Positions 1 through 12,923 of a stretch of 64,000 nt of DNA are shown here, piece after piece. Source of the DNA: Paragordius varius (Eukaryota; Nematomorpha); contig OZ176052.1 of the NCBI GenBank assembly GCA_964247055.1, forward strand, positions 10,540,001-10,604,000. The letters are read 5' to 3'. The translations under genes and the position numbers were made by a program. Within the stretch, counting starts at the first letter, position 1, and the number at the start of each line of letters is the position of its first letter. The notes under the pieces were generated by a model that did no database searches, was not told the DNA's origin, and saw only the letters and a program-made list of their open reading frames with translations.

Positions 1-639
1 TCTGTAAATCTGTCAACAGCTATGAACACAGTTTTTATAGTTTTTAGCATTAATATTTTATAGAAGATTTATCATATTATTTATGTATTCCGACCCTATC
101 GTTTAAACCTTTTCAATCAATTGATCAAGTAATTATCATATTTTGCAATATTTGATTAATATGTTTTTTTATCAAAATAAGCGATTAATCACTCTTTGTA
201 ATAGGAAATTAACTGTTGATTAGTGCGGTTACAATTTCAAAGGTGTGGGAGAAATTAACCATGCCATAGCTGCTTTATAGTGACATTAGATATAACTTGC
301 CTATTCTAGGCCCTTTTCGCTTAGCACTTTAGATTAATGTTTGTTTTTTATATATTATTATAATTGTCAAAGTTTCTTTTTTTTTATTGAGAATCTTTTA
401 AACGTAAAAATGTAATTATAGGCTGATATTTTATCTTTATTGATGAAAGCAAGACTCTGAAAACATTCCTTTTTTTTCAAATAAAGTGTATATATATATA
501 TATGATCTTTTATTAAACGTTTTTTCCAGAATCCTTATGTTTAATAGTGTTTTTTTATACATATATCTAAATCTTTACTTGTTAAAAAATTATTTAAGCC
601 ATTTTTAATTTGTACCACCCATTATATTTTTTATTACAG

Positions 640-3600
640 TTGCGCTCAAGATCGACTTATTATTTTGTGGGATCTGATTGTTGGCCGACCCCTAAAATTA
701 TTTCAAACGAAAGCTTCACTATGTGCTGGAATATCCCTAATACCCAATCAATTTAGCAATGTATCATCATTAGAGGACAAAATTGATACTAATGATTTTA
801 ATAATGACAAGGATTTGCAACACAAATATTCATTTATCACTATTGATGCCAGTTCTGACCTGGTCTGTTGGTGTTTACAACTGTTTTCATCATCTGATAC
901 CACGAAAAGCATAAATGATGATGATACTGTTGGAGATAACATTGCTATAAAAGGTTAAATTCATTTATAATTTTCGTTTAGCATTTCAATACTTTTTCGC
1001 ATCAATATACATGTGTGTAAATATTGTAAACATATAACTTAATTGGTTAAGTAAATTAATTTAACCTCAAGCCTCTAATCGTTTTTCCATAAGCTTGTTG
1101 ATATTAAGTCGCGTTTGTCGATGTTATCATAATAAAATCTTCCGCATAAAGATTATGGGCGTACCGATTGTCATATCTTTAATTATTTCATTTTTAAAAT
1201 AGCATATTGATGAAGTCCCTTATTTAATGATTGGGAAGCTTTTTGAATCCAATTGACGCTATTTTTACTGTAATACAGGCAGAAAACGCACTATAACATA
1301 TTTATGAAACCCGCTTTTGACATGAGAGAACTAACTTCTAATATAGGTAGCCATATAGGGATTTCTGAAACTATGTTTTATAATCAAACAACAAGAGCCC
1401 AAAATCAAATACCATGCACGCACTAAAATAAAGCTTCCTTCTAAAAATAAACCCCATAAAGGATCCATATTGAACCCCATCTTTTTAATAAATTCCTTTG
1501 CTGACGATTAATATTTATTATTTGTATTATTATTATATTTGAATGATAAATAATGTGTTCATAAATTATCGTTTTTTATTTCAGATCCATACAAGTTATC
1601 CCGCATATATGAAACAAATTTGCTCGATCAGTATATGGCAACCACCTCTTGCGATTTTGATAACCGAAATGTGGACATGAATGATCAAATTGATAATATG
1701 AAAATGGAACAAGACTCAACTAATGTCAATATTAACAGGGAAAAGGTTGCTGATGCATTACAACCAGTATACTCTTGCTACAATCATGCTACACAAAAGT
1801 TTTTCATTGTGAATCATCAAAAAGATATTGCATGTTTCGATGTACGAAACAAACGATGGGCCCAACGGGTATTTAGTTATGATTATTAATACTTTTTTCA
1901 AAATTTTAATGCCTAATAATCTGCAAAATTGGTAAATTTACAGTTTGTGGGCGAAATCGAAGAAATATGTGCGCTAAAACTCTTGAAATATCCAGAATGT
2001 TTGGACGGAACAAATACGTCCTTTGATGGTATTCAAGCTCTAATGGCCATTGCAGATAATACACCACAAGTATTTACAATGCAAAAATTTTACAAATATA
2101 TAAGCAATCAATTGCGGATTTCTTATATATATTGCTTTCTTTCCATAGATTAAAATTTTTGAAATGCCATCTTTTGAATGCAAATTAACGTTGTATGGTC
2201 ACTCAGAAAATGTTTTAGTGTTGGCCACCGTTCCTAATCACTCCGATATACTTGTTTCCGCATCAAAAGTATCAATTAAATTAATATATGATTAAACCTT
2301 GAAAAGTAAACATATTTTAACCATTTGAATACGCGCTCATCATAAGATTGTTTGGTTTCTAATGGAAAATATAATTTTATATATGTTTAAATTTTAAAGG
2401 ATAATAGCATAATTGTGTGGAAGATTGAAGTTTGTCCCAACAATACTGATTCGTTCCAATATCAAATTTTACAAACTTTATATGGCCATACGAATGCCGT
2501 TACTGCTTTATCCTGTTTTAAGTAATTTTTATTTCTAATATAAAAATAATACATATCTTGTGTAATTTATTTGCATAAAGGTTAATTTTTGCTACTATAT
2601 TTGACAATGCCTAAAAAATATATAAAATTAAAAACACTAATAAATGTTTAAAAAATGTCATTATTATTTTAGACGTGTTAATATTACATATATAAGTCGG
2701 TACATAACCGTTTTTAGTTTTGTGGTACATAAATTAATAAGACGACTATTTTTTAATTATTTTTTCAAACAATATCTACCAAAATTAGATCTCCAGGGGA
2801 TTCATTCTTCACTATTGCAAGTTGTTCATCCGATCATACCCTTAAACGATGGGACATTACACTAAATAGTATTCCATCAATAACTTCCAACTCGAACAAA
2901 AAGATTAAAAAGAAGGATAACAAAAATCTTAAAAATGAAAACTTAACTTTAAATAATAATAATAATATAGAAAACGTGGTTTCCCATAAAAAATCCAATT
3001 TTTATGTGTGTTGTTTTACCATCGTTGCGCATGAAAAAGCAATTAATTGCGTAGCCATAGAACCAAGAAAAGCCAAATATATTGCAACGGGTAGCATGGA
3101 TAAAACTATCAAGGTTTAATTTTTATTTTATGCATTATACCACCGTTTAACCATTTAAATATTTGTTAAATTTATTTTACAAAATAATTAATTAATTGTT
3201 ATTGAACACAATTTTTGTTTAAAATACCATATGTATGTATCTCTCTGTTACGACATCCTTTATAAATTTTCCAAAAATTTTACCGAAAATTCCCATTTTG
3301 AGATAAATAATTAATAATTTGCATCAGATTTGGGATTTCCTAAACGGGACCCTAATTTCAACGCTGAATGGACATAAACGCGGTGTTTGGGATTTGACTT
3401 TTTCTCATCAAATACTTGTCAGTGGTTCAGGCGATTTTACTATCAAACTTTGGTCTCTAACTGATTTCAGTTGCCTTAAAACGCTGGAAGGACATTCAGC
3501 CCCTGTGCTAAAGTTAGATTTTCTTAGCAATGCAATGGCAAAGGACAGTGTGTCAAAACAAATTATCTCTTGGTAATATTTATTTAAGTGCTCTATGATA

Positions 3601-5157
3601 AATTTTAGGTGTCTATATAAAACAAAGATTTATACGTCTGTTTTACACTAACTTACAATTATAACATGTTATTGTTTATTGTATTCGAATATATCTAACT
3701 TTATAAAACCGTGAGTTATTTTAATAATGTTTTTTTTCAGTTCTTCCGATGGTATATTCAAACTATGGACGCTTGGAAACGAAGATTGCGTAACGTTAAA
3801 GAATGGTCATGATGGTAAAGTATGGGCCTTTGATTTAGATCCGACGGGCTCCAATGCATATTTTGTTTCAGCTGGAGCGGTAGACGGGAAAATTATTGTG
3901 TGGAAGGTTATTAAAATTTTAAAATAGTAATATTATTGGAAATCAATTAAGAAATATTTTGTTTGTTGCATAAGAGTTTTGCCACAATTTGTAAATTCAT
4001 ATTTTAACTACTTTAGGATGCTACCAGTGAAGAGTTACAGGAAATAAAGTCTAAAAAGGATTCTCAAATTTATGGGTTTGTTATTACCTTTATCGAACAC
4101 TAACTTTAAATTATGGCTTTAATTCAATATGCATATTACATATATATAAATTATTTTTTCGTTAACACAGAAATCAAGAATTATCCAATTTGATTAAACA
4201 GAAAGTTTTCAATGAACGTGTTGTCCAGCTTACAACTGAATTGGAAGATCGTGATTCATTAATTAAATCAATACAAAGTTTTATTTTAAAATATTATACA
4301 AATTTTGTTCAGTTATTTCATATCTAATTAAATTTTATTAAATAGCTGCTTTGGAAACGCATCAATTCAATTTCATTAGTCTACAGACAATTATAAAAAA
4401 TTTGGATTCAGCTCATTTAGGTATCACATTGATTTTATATTTATCTTTGAATTCTATATTTCCACTCTCCTATAACTACCCCAAAAAAATTAATGGCTTA
4501 ATATCCGTAACGACCTTTTTAATAAAAAACTTAGCTTGATTTTAATTTTTTTTCAATAATTTATATAAAAATAGGACGTTTTTATTCTTATTTTTGTCTA
4601 ATTATGTGGTAATATTTACAAAATAGTAAGTTTATCATGAGGTTTATTCAAATTAAAACGATTTTTTTGTCATTGTAAATTATCAGTATGGGCATAGTAG
4701 TTTATACAATATTTTTGTTTAAAAAAGGTTTATCATTGGAGGGGGGAGGTTTTTACTTAACATTAAATTCTATTAATATATCTTTCTTTAGATACTTTGT
4801 TGAGATTTATTGTTCATTGGAATACGAATTCGCGAACATGTCATGTGGCTCAATTATTTTTGAATGCCATACTACGTAGCATTCATCCACAATCTTTGGC
4901 ACGGCTCCCAAACATCACATCAACTATTCAAGCAATATTACCATACTCTGGTAAAAAAATTGCCTAGTTTTTTGAAAACATATATATATATAGGTATATA
5001 TTTAATCAAATAAATTTAATTTTAATTCAAGTTTTTTACTTTATATTGCATTTATTTAGATCGGCATTTTGATCGACTTTCAAAGTTGTACCAAGATTCC
5101 AGTTATCTCGAATATTTAGCGAATTGTGCTTGTATACAACCAGTTTTATTATCATGA
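640..5157 (+). CDS. TBL3: UTP13/TBL3, WD40 protein of the SSU processome (5' end outside window)
   Basis: Nucleolar WD40 scaffold of the UTP-B complex in the U3 small-subunit processome, needed for early 18S pre-rRNA processing (family knowledge). Thirteen exons are readable: 640-953, 1585-1868, 1944-2069, 2149-2268, 2400-2521, 2789-3113, 3328-3572, 3741-3906, 4017-4075, 4171-4277, 4346-4420, 4792-4950, 5060-5157. All have GT/AG borders and matching phases and encode 732 residues. WD blades include IWDFLNGTLISTLNGH, IKLWSLTDFSCLKTLEGH and FKLWTLGNEDCVTL. The Utp13-specific C-terminal helical domain follows (LLRFIVHWNTNSRTCH, then the HFDRLSKLYQ stretch), matching TBL3 nearly position by position. 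The first visible exon starts inside a codon, so the N-terminal blades lie upstream; bases 1-639 show no WD exon. Introns are 68-631 nt. A lysine/asparagine-rich insert lies in the 2789-3113 exon. Identity is very likely; exon borders are inferred without RNA. Confidence 0.93.
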
Positions 5158-5195
5158 TATTCAATTGTTTTTATGATTGAAATGGCAATGCATAT

Positions 5196-5201
5196 AATAA
5201 A
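5196..5201 (+). terminator. Polyadenylation signal AATAAA of UTP13/TBL3
   Basis: AATAAA lies 39 nt after the TBL3 stop codon, the expected spacing for a short 3' UTR. Confidence 0.6.
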
Positions 5202-6555
5202 TGTTTCTATTCATATAATCAATTGGTCCATATATTTATTTAAACCAAAACAAAAATTATTTATCAATACAGTGGTAATATAAATTAAAACTTTATGCAA
5301 ACGATAGGAATGCTATGTAAAAATAAATCTTATTTTTCCATCTTTTTTTTCTTTAATAAACAATGTAAAGCGTCTTTTATTGATTATTAGCGTCAACTTT
5401 TTACACTGAACCGAATACGGCATTAAACCAATCAAATGACACTAAAATTATTTATTGGATTTAAAAATGATCCGTACAACATATACTGAAAAATAAGGAA
5501 AGTATTAATAGAATTTTTATTGAACTCTAGTCGATATTGATGAAACATTTGCCATGATAGATATCGACATTAAATTATCTTAAAAAGTGTTTTGAATATA
5601 AGTTTTTATTATTTATGATGGTCTGAAATTTATTTTTAAAAAATATCACCAATCCCAATTATTCGCGTTTAAGTGAAAATTAAATTTTCTGTGTATACTA
5701 TTTTGGGCATAAGGAATCCAATAGGAGAATGGCTTGCTTAAAGTATTTGTTATTATTTTAGCTCTATTTGACCGATAATTTCGCATATATAAAAAAAGTT
5801 AATAAATTAGGGGTGTTAATCAAAACATATAATAACTTAGGGATTGAAATTGGTTGATTAATCTATCATTGAGCACAATTAAAATAATATAATTCACTCT
5901 CGGAAATAAAGCATCTCAGATTTATAAAGATATCTTACTTTATTAATATAATTATATATATTTAATGCATCCTTGAGAATCATAACTTCAAATTATTTAT
6001 TCTAAAGATATTTAAATATTTTTTCCATTTTTTTATCTTTTACAACCTCATCCATATAAAATTTTTGGAAATTTTGATTAGAACCAATTATCTCTCATAT
6101 ATATTTAAATGACTTACTGCCGCTACAGAGAGAAGATTTTCAAGCTTTTATAAGTTATTTATATTTGGCTATGAATTCAATTCGGGTTATCTAAACCATT
6201 ATTGTGTATGTCATTTTGGTAATTATATATTTAAACATTAAAGCATGGCTGTGAAAAAACCAAATTTGTTGTCATTTATATTAATATACCTTTTAGAACA
6301 ACACTAACACGCAATTATATAATGACCGTTAAATGATAGAGGATATTGAAAGCGATGGTGTTGAAGTTTATTGTATTTCTCATTTTAAGTAGATTTTATT
6401 CAATGAAAAACAATCTATTAAATCATATGATAGGTGGAACCTAACACCCATAATATACATATTATCGGCACTTTTAATTAGTTTGATTTGTTTAAATAAT
6501 ATAAATGAAACTAGCATTACTCTGTTGCAAATATGCGAAAATTGTATTTTTAAAG
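5202..6555. other. Intergenic AT-rich sequence, no supported gene
   Basis: No convincing coding exon, RNA gene or terminal repeats. Short ATG runs with hydrophobic products at about 5729 and 6245 end within 10-20 codons and are not supported. A short open stretch near 6338-6366 (reading EDIESDGVE before a GT) could be an exon joined to the candidate exon downstream, but is too short to judge. Confidence 0.4.
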
Positions 6556-6723
6556 ATCTGTCCATGTTTTAATTTTGTGAGTCAAGGTCAAAACATAGCA
6601 AATAAATATACCCCCGGTGTAAGGGTCGGAAATATAAATGGTGAAGCAAAAAGCGAATTTTATGAACCACCAGAAGAAGAAGCCCAGGCTTTTATAGAAG
6701 TTTTGGAAGCCTTCATAAAATAA
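6556..6723 (+). CDS. Possible 3'-terminal exon of an unrecognised gene
   Basis: After an AG at 6554-6555 the frame reads 55 codons to TAA, including NKYTPGVRVGNINGEAK and an acidic tail FYEPPEEEAQAF. An alternative acceptor at 6580-6581 gives a shorter exon. The composition (many G, E, P, few N/K runs) is protein-like and unlike translated intergenic sequence here. I do not recognise the family. No secure upstream exon was found; an open stretch at about 6338-6366 followed by GT is one candidate. It may equally be a pseudogene fragment or chance. Confidence 0.33.
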   Translation: MCPCFNFVSQGQNIANKYTPGVRVGNINGEAKSEFYEPPEEEAQAFIEVLEAFIK

Positions 6724-7990
6724 ACGAAATTCAATTCACGATTATGATAAAATTAATTTAACATAAATTTGCATGTTTATATGATTTAATTAGTATAGAT
6801 ATATTCTTTAATCTGATTAGTTAATTTTTACGCATTAATCACGGTCTTATTTGTGGCATCCACTGTGCTTTATTTTGTAATAATATATGTGATAATTTAC
6901 GCTTTTATATCACAATGCACACAAATGTATGTATATATATTCGGATAATTAAACGTATAATGATTCTCATAATGCTTCTCGTAAGCCAATGTTTTCAAAA
7001 AGTTTTAGTATATATATATATATATATATATACAGTGCGCATGAACAAAATCCTGGTGAAATATGTATCTGATATAAACTGTATCAGCATCACACACTAC
7101 ATTTGGTTTTGGGGCTTACTAATGATATAAGAAAGTTATTGCACGTTTGTGGTAATGCTGGGTATAGAAAACCGTAAATGAATCCTAGAATTAAAAAAAT
7201 ATTTTTAATAAAAGGCTAAATGATTCTGTAAAGATGTAATTTATGGTTTAGATATAGTAGATGAATAATGTTTGGTTATAAGATAAATTATGATTTCGAT
7301 ATATTGTGTAAATAAGAATATGCTGGGAGATTGAGAATGTATGTTTTTATGATTGGGTGTCACTATTGTGTGGGTATTCGTATGAGATTAAAAGAATAAG
7401 TAATGTCTTTTAGTGTACTTATGCTCATCTCATGTCCATGTGTTTTAACAGCTTTATTTAAGATACATTAAATTATATATTAAAATATATTTAAACATAA
7501 TAATATTTAGATTTAATTAAAATTTTAGTTAAGGGCTCTGATATTAAATTTTTGGGGTTAATTTTTAAAATAGACACAAAAAGCCGAAATTTAGTATTTT
7601 AGGTATATTATGACATTAAAAAAAGCATTTAATTTTTGAAATTTCGTTAAGCGAACTGTATCTATGATGCATGAAAGAAACGGTATGAAACAACTTTTAG
7701 TTTCAATGTAATTCGAAGATGGTGAACATTTTATGACCTCAGAACCGTTAAATGTTTATTTTCAAATTTATGTTAAATATTTTTACAAAAATTTATCCTA
7801 AATTGCAATCAAATCTTTAAATTAAAATTTTGCGTCTTTTCATAGGAACATGTTTATTTTGGACGGTGAAAATTTGAGTGGGGATCCGACAACTGAAATT
7901 AAATTTTTAGAAAAATTTTTGTTTTAGTGTTTATATGGTTATGAAGCATTTAGCCAAAAAGTAACAAAAAGTGAGCGCATTTTCTGATGA
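6724..7990. other. Gene-free AT-rich stretch with a TA microsatellite
   Basis: Nothing coding is supported. A (TA)n run lies at about 7009-7032. Confidence 0.5.
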
Positions 7991-8230
7991 GCAGCTGTTA
8001 CCACGAAGCGTTTATAACTTTTTTATCCCCCGTAAGGACCAAAACTAAAAATACCATAATCATTCTCATCATTTTTCTATCAGAAATATTATTTGAATAG
8101 GATGTTTTTTTATGAATTTTGTGCAATGGATGTGTGCAAATTTTGCCATTTTTCAATAAGGCGCGATTGCCAAAGGGTGACATTTTTCTGATATCGTAAG
8201 GCTCAAACCAAGAGCATCATGAGAATCTTT
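7990..8230. repeat. Copy of a dispersed AT-rich repeat (family R2)
   Basis: Contains the family's recurring modules: a 'ttttctgat' block, a block with 'gtaaggaccaaaac', and a block reading 'gctcaaaccaagagcatcatgagaatc' in spread form. The same modules recur at 20560-21660, 43960-44760 and 54700-57250. It is non-coding and of unknown class. Confidence 0.5.
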
Positions 8231-8249
8231 TAACATCTATCTGTCATAA

Positions 8250-8474
8250 TATATAGAATGGTTGGCGGGTCGCATTTGCAAAATATACAGGCATTAACGA
8301 ATATTTTGTTAGATTTAAACAAGGTTTCTAAAAACTACTATATATTTTATTGATACTTCAGGCCGAAATTCAGGGAAATTTATTGATAAAGTATTTTACT
8401 TATATTCGCTAAAATTTTGTATCTGAAATTTGTGGGAAGCAGAAATATTTGTGCCGCGTGTTGGACATCCCTGA
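8250..8474. mobile_element. Degraded non-autonomous hAT-like fragment
   Basis: Ends at about 8450-8474 with GTGCCGCGTGTTGGACATCC then CTG. This is the reverse complement of the 'CAGGG-TGTC' type end seen in many animal hAT (Charlie-like) elements. The opposite end and a target duplication were not found. Confidence 0.4.
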
Positions 8475-8583
8475 TATAGACAATAAATAATATATAGCAT
8501 CTGATTTTTTTCTATGATATTATTCAAATATATTTTTGGATCAATCTAAAATGAGCAAATTAAAATTTTATAATATTCTAGAT

Positions 8584-8855
8584 CAGGGGTGTCAAATACA
8601 AATGACCTTGCGCGCCAAATTTGTGACAAACACAAGGGGCCGCTTTTAAAATATAAATCGGCATCATGAATCTTTTTCGAAATTTAAAACATCAAACTGT
8701 ATATTACAAACACAATATATAATTTTTTAAGTTCATGCCTATTGGATACTAAATTAAATTTGCTAAAGAAATATTATTTCAAAAATTCTGTGCGCATATT
8801 TTTGCAAATGGATTTTCAAAATTTTTGAGGGCCGCTTGTTGGACATTTTGTCCTA
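8584..8855. mobile_element. Degraded non-autonomous hAT-like fragment
   Basis: Begins CAGGGGTGTCAAATACAAAT and contains GGGCCGC twice, near its start and near its end, with GCCGCTTGTTGGACA at about 8832-8846. This arrangement is typical of short hAT derivatives. No coding capacity; the right end is eroded. Confidence 0.45.
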
Positions 8856-9550
8856 AATGAATGATAATTTTAATTTATAAAATTCATATAACGAAATCCA
8901 ATTTAAAGATTATATGTGATATATATGTATATATTTCAACGCCATTAATAACTCTTTCGAGAACGATTTATGGTGTCAATAAACAAAATAGATATAATTT
9001 CAATTAATTACTATAAATAAATATTTCAGAATTAATAATTTTATAATTCTACTTACTCAAATTATAAAACGTATTTCTTATTTTTTTCAAATTTTTTACG
9101 AGTAAAAAATTTTTAAAAATGGTTTAATTTATACTTAATACATCTTAATACTGAACATTTTAGATTTTTATGGATGAAGTTGCTAAATATTTTCGAATTC
9201 CCCATCTGCATGGTCTGTTAACTTAGTATGAATTGCTAATTTTGTGGATAACCTTTCGACAGAACTTGGGAAAGAGGCGTTATATGTAATTAATATTACT
9301 TAAAATTTATTTTGTAAACATTTAATTCGAGAGAATTTACCCAAAAATACAAAATTCAAAATTATCCGATTGCTCTCGTTTGATAATTTTTGTTTCTACC
9401 TATTTATGCAAGTGTTTTGCATAGTTTCAATATAATAATAAAAATCAAAACAAATTGAAGGTAATAATTAATGTAAAAATTGCTTATTGAAATGTTTCAA
9501 CAAATGCCGATTCAAATAGTATTGAGATTGGTTGGAAAAATTTATTGTTA

Positions 9551-9765
9551 CAGTCATGTAGACTTTATATTGTTAAAGATTTACTTTTTTTCGTTAATTG
9601 GGTATTAATATTTGGTAAAGAACATAAATAACAAGAGCAATTTGGTATTACCATATCATATTCTTTAAAATAAAAAAAGTGTGGAGGAAGGGCGTCAGAA
9701 ATCTTTGGTAAAAAATGAAAATCTTAAATATTGTTTAAAGGGGAATGGTAATATTTTTGTTAATT
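9551..9765. repeat. Left long inverted repeat of the 9551-11075 element
   Basis: Pairs with about 10840-11075 in reverse orientation. The first 14-15 nt are identical; the rest diverges modestly, with shared blocks TTACTTTTTTTCGTTAATTG and TGGTATTACCATATCAT. Confidence 0.75.
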
Positions 9766-10839
9766 TTTTGCAAAATTTTATATATTTTTTTTTTTATAAA
9801 ATTTTTATTTAAAACCTAGATTCAAATTGGGGCTAAATATACCCCAGACTAAATTTGAGTTAGGATTTTTAAAAACTAGTGAAAGAAACGGTCCCAATTT
9901 AAATTTATGCTTCTTTCCTAATAAAAATTGTATTATGCCAAAATATCTAAATAAAATTTTGTTTTGAAAAAAGTTCCATGTCAATCAACTTCGACGCCAT
10001 TTTTATTTTACAAAATATTTGCAAAATGTCGTCTTCATTTACTGTAAAGGGTAAAATTAAAGATAATTTTTTATTTAAATCACATCTAACCTTAATAGAA
10101 ATAGAAGAAGCGATTTATTTTGTTATTCTTTTTCAATTGCACACATGTCACGTTGACTAAATTTTTACCTTTAGGTTTTAGCTTAAAAAGGAATGCGTTT
10201 TATCCAAGTGTTAAATATAGATTTTTATGTATCGATAAAGAAAATATTTATTATAATTTTTTAATAGGATATCACATAAATAAAACAAATATATAACGGA
10301 CAAATAATGAATTGTGTGTATATATAAGGGAAAACATAGGAAATGAATATGAATTATATAGCGTTTATAAACAAATATATTCCTAGAGTCATGCTTCGTC
10401 TCATAGCATTTATATAACTTATAGACATGTTCAAATCATTTACAAAATGACAAGCGATAATTCGTGATTCCTGGGATTCCCGAAAATTTTATAGGCCTTA
10501 GGCTTTTTTTCAAATGACCAAAAATTATATTCTAAAATTAACAAAAACGGTACTTTTCCTTTTTTCTCTACCGTTTAATGAAGTTGTCATATTTTCATTC
10601 CCGATCTCATTAACACCTAAATTCTAAATGAAAAAAACCATCGTTGCCAGGCACAATATTTTGTGTGGGTCTTATATTTTCGTCAACATAATCTGAATCT
10701 AACATTATAAAGGAAAAAAATACCCGCAATACCAGGGTTACATCCTAACGTTAAATCAAATTGATTATTTAATATAGCATCTATCGTAAAAATTCCTTCT
10801 ATCGTTCCTATATCAAAACAAAAAAATTATAATTGAGAT

Positions 10840-11075
10840 AAAAATTACCATTTTCCTAACCCTTTTATACAATAATTTTAAGTGAAGGGTTAGTAGTTAG
10901 TGTATTTTCATTTTTTACCAAAGATTTCCGACGCCTTTCCCCTTCATTTTTTACTTTTTTAAAGAATATGATATGGTAATACCATATTGCTCTTGTTTTT
11001 ATATTCTTTACAAAATATTAATACCCAATTAACGAAAAAAAGTAAATCTTTAACAAAAGAAAGTCTACATGACTG
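10840..11075. repeat. Right long inverted repeat of the 9551-11075 element
   Basis: Reverse-complement partner of the left arm. The inner boundary is vague because of indels. Confidence 0.72.
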
Positions 11076-11169
11076 TAATTAGGAAAATAAGGAGGTCGTT
11101 TGTGTGTAGATTCCAATGAATTAGTTGGAAGGATATAATGGTTAAAAAAAGATATATATTAATTTATTT

Positions 11170-11735
11170 TTATATTTTTTGCGTCCACTGTATTAATGAT
11201 ATCACATTACACTGCTCAACAAGGTTTTGCACCACCTCATTATTTTTGCATTTTCTGATACCTAATGGCATGGAAAGGCCAAAACAAAAAAGAAAATTGA
11301 GGCCACCAATAGGATTTTCCCGAAATTTAATTTTTAAATTGGTATTTAATTTAAAAATAACAATCATTCCTCGTGTACATATGTTTAAATATTCAAACGA
11401 ACAAGTCGATACAAGTAATATTCCATGCATGAATAACAAAATTCTAGGCATTAAATAAGATACTAAACAAGCTAAGAGCCAAAGTATTAAAAAGGGCTTA
11501 TGTATAGTGTGATAGATCCAGGCGGCTGCACAAGCTCTGCATATCCCCCAAGCGATCCAATTATGCCAGATATGAAGATAACAATAAGTAATCGTAAAGC
11601 CCGATAAGAGAGACTTGCAAGCAAAATCCAGGCAAATTGACATGTCAATTTAACCAATTCACAGAATAAAGTTAGATAAATTTTACAATTAAATTGAATA
11701 AAAAGATTAGGTAAATACAAATGGTCCAATCCCAT
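11170..11735 (-). pseudogene. Membrane-protein-like coding relic in two frames
   Basis: Less AT-rich than its surroundings. On the minus strand two overlapping open frames (11735-11487 and 11643-11170) give strongly hydrophobic products, for example PFLILWLLACLVSYLMPRIL and GGLNFLFCFGLSMPLG. Reading passes plausibly from the first to the second frame near 11560, so this looks like a frameshifted multi-pass membrane protein or several exons of one. The stretch GLNFLFCFGLSMPLG with a following VVQNLVEQ faintly recalls the C-terminal part of sideroflexins, but too weakly to name it. No start, no stop-bounded gene model and no clear splice sites. Confidence 0.35.
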
Positions 11736-12778
11736 AATAGTAAATTCTATTAAAAGTGGCTACACAACATCCATCTGAAATTAAAAATACAAAACAACCA
11801 ATAATTTTAAAAATAAAGTATATCCACTAGGTATAAATAAAGGATTTTTTGTAAGAACCAACTCAAGGAAATAAGCCTAATAAATACTCGAAAGAACGAA
11901 AATTAACAAAAAAAATATAGCTTATCTAAAAGCCGAAGGTTTAAACCATAGAATGCCTTTTTTAGTATTTTTTTAAAAATTTTTAATTAAAAATTCACTT
12001 GAAAGAAAAAGACTAAATTTTGACGTTTAAGTCCGTACTATTTTTTTCTCTCTGATATTTAAATGACATATTTATATTCAAAAGATAGAGTTTAAAACGC
12101 TTTTTTAAATGATATTAAGTTTATAATATAATAACATTTTATTATAAAGTTATATTTAATTTTCTCTCGATTTTCCCTTGTTTTTGAAAAATTGAAAAAC
12201 CTATAATATTTCAAAATTCTGATTGGCGAGATCAAAAATTTTTTCACATTCGGTTTTAAAACACTGAAATTAGTCATAATTTAAAAGTTTGAGTGGTGGT
12301 TCTCAAAAATGTCCAAATTTGTCGACTAGTGTTATGGATTCTGAAGGTCACTATTAAGTTTGCGCTTCGTTAACCTTTGCCTTGGTTTTCAACTCCACAA
12401 CGATATCAATCTAATATCTTCAATGATCTGTAGTATCGGAGAATTTTAAAATATGCATTCTATGGCTAAGCGCCTTATTTTAAAAAATTAAAAAATGCCT
12501 CCTAAAACTGCCGCCATCTTTTAAAAATAGATCGCAAAATATTAGAATGTAATTACATATTATAGTAAAATTTTTTATGTCGATTGTGTTCAAATTTTTT
12601 ATTACAATATCAAACTTTTTTCAGATAATCCGAATTAGGCTCGAGATTCAAGTTTGTAAAAACTAAAGGTTTTTTTAAGTATTTTGTTATGTCATATTTT
12701 AGCCATGATAGAGTTAAAAGTTGAGCCATATAGTTTAATCGTAATGACGTGTTAGTCAGAGTAAATGCAATAGTAATA
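11736..12778. other. Gene-free AT-rich stretch
   Basis: No coding exon, inverted repeat or RNA gene was recognised. Confidence 0.45.
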
Positions 12779-12784
12779 TTTATT
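12779..12784 (-). terminator. Polyadenylation signal downstream of the protease homologue
   Basis: TTTATT on the plus strand is AATAAA on the minus strand, about 140 nt after the stop codon of the minus-strand gene at 12924-14843. Confidence 0.4.
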
Positions 12785-12923
12785 TAATAAATTTTCTATC
12801 TAAATAAAATAAATCACATATTTTAGATGGATGAATAATTGCATAATCTTCCCATAATTTTTACCCAGTTTAGGATGTATAAAATATTAAATTTTATTAG
12901 AATCTACTATTTAATTGCCATCT

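Larger units (their letters stand above)
9551..11075. mobile_element. Tc1/mariner-type element with long terminal inverted repeats, no transposase seen
   Basis: The two ends are inverted copies: CAGTCATGTAGACTT at 9551 and AAGTCTACATGACTG ending at 11075, each flanked by TA (9549-9550 and 11076-11077). Similarity runs inward about 175 nt with small indels, and more weakly to roughly 210 nt. The TA target duplication and CAGT-type ends suit the Tc1/mariner superfamily. The roughly 1.1-kb interior shows no DDE transposase in any frame, only short runs of fewer than about 60 codons. It is therefore probably a non-autonomous element moved by a related transposase elsewhere. The two arms differ at several positions, so insertion is not very recent. 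Confidence 0.75.

Noticed and set aside
1-639. An upstream TBL3 exon encoding earlier WD blades
   Set aside because: No frame in this stretch shows WD40 residues with splice sites; it reads as intron.
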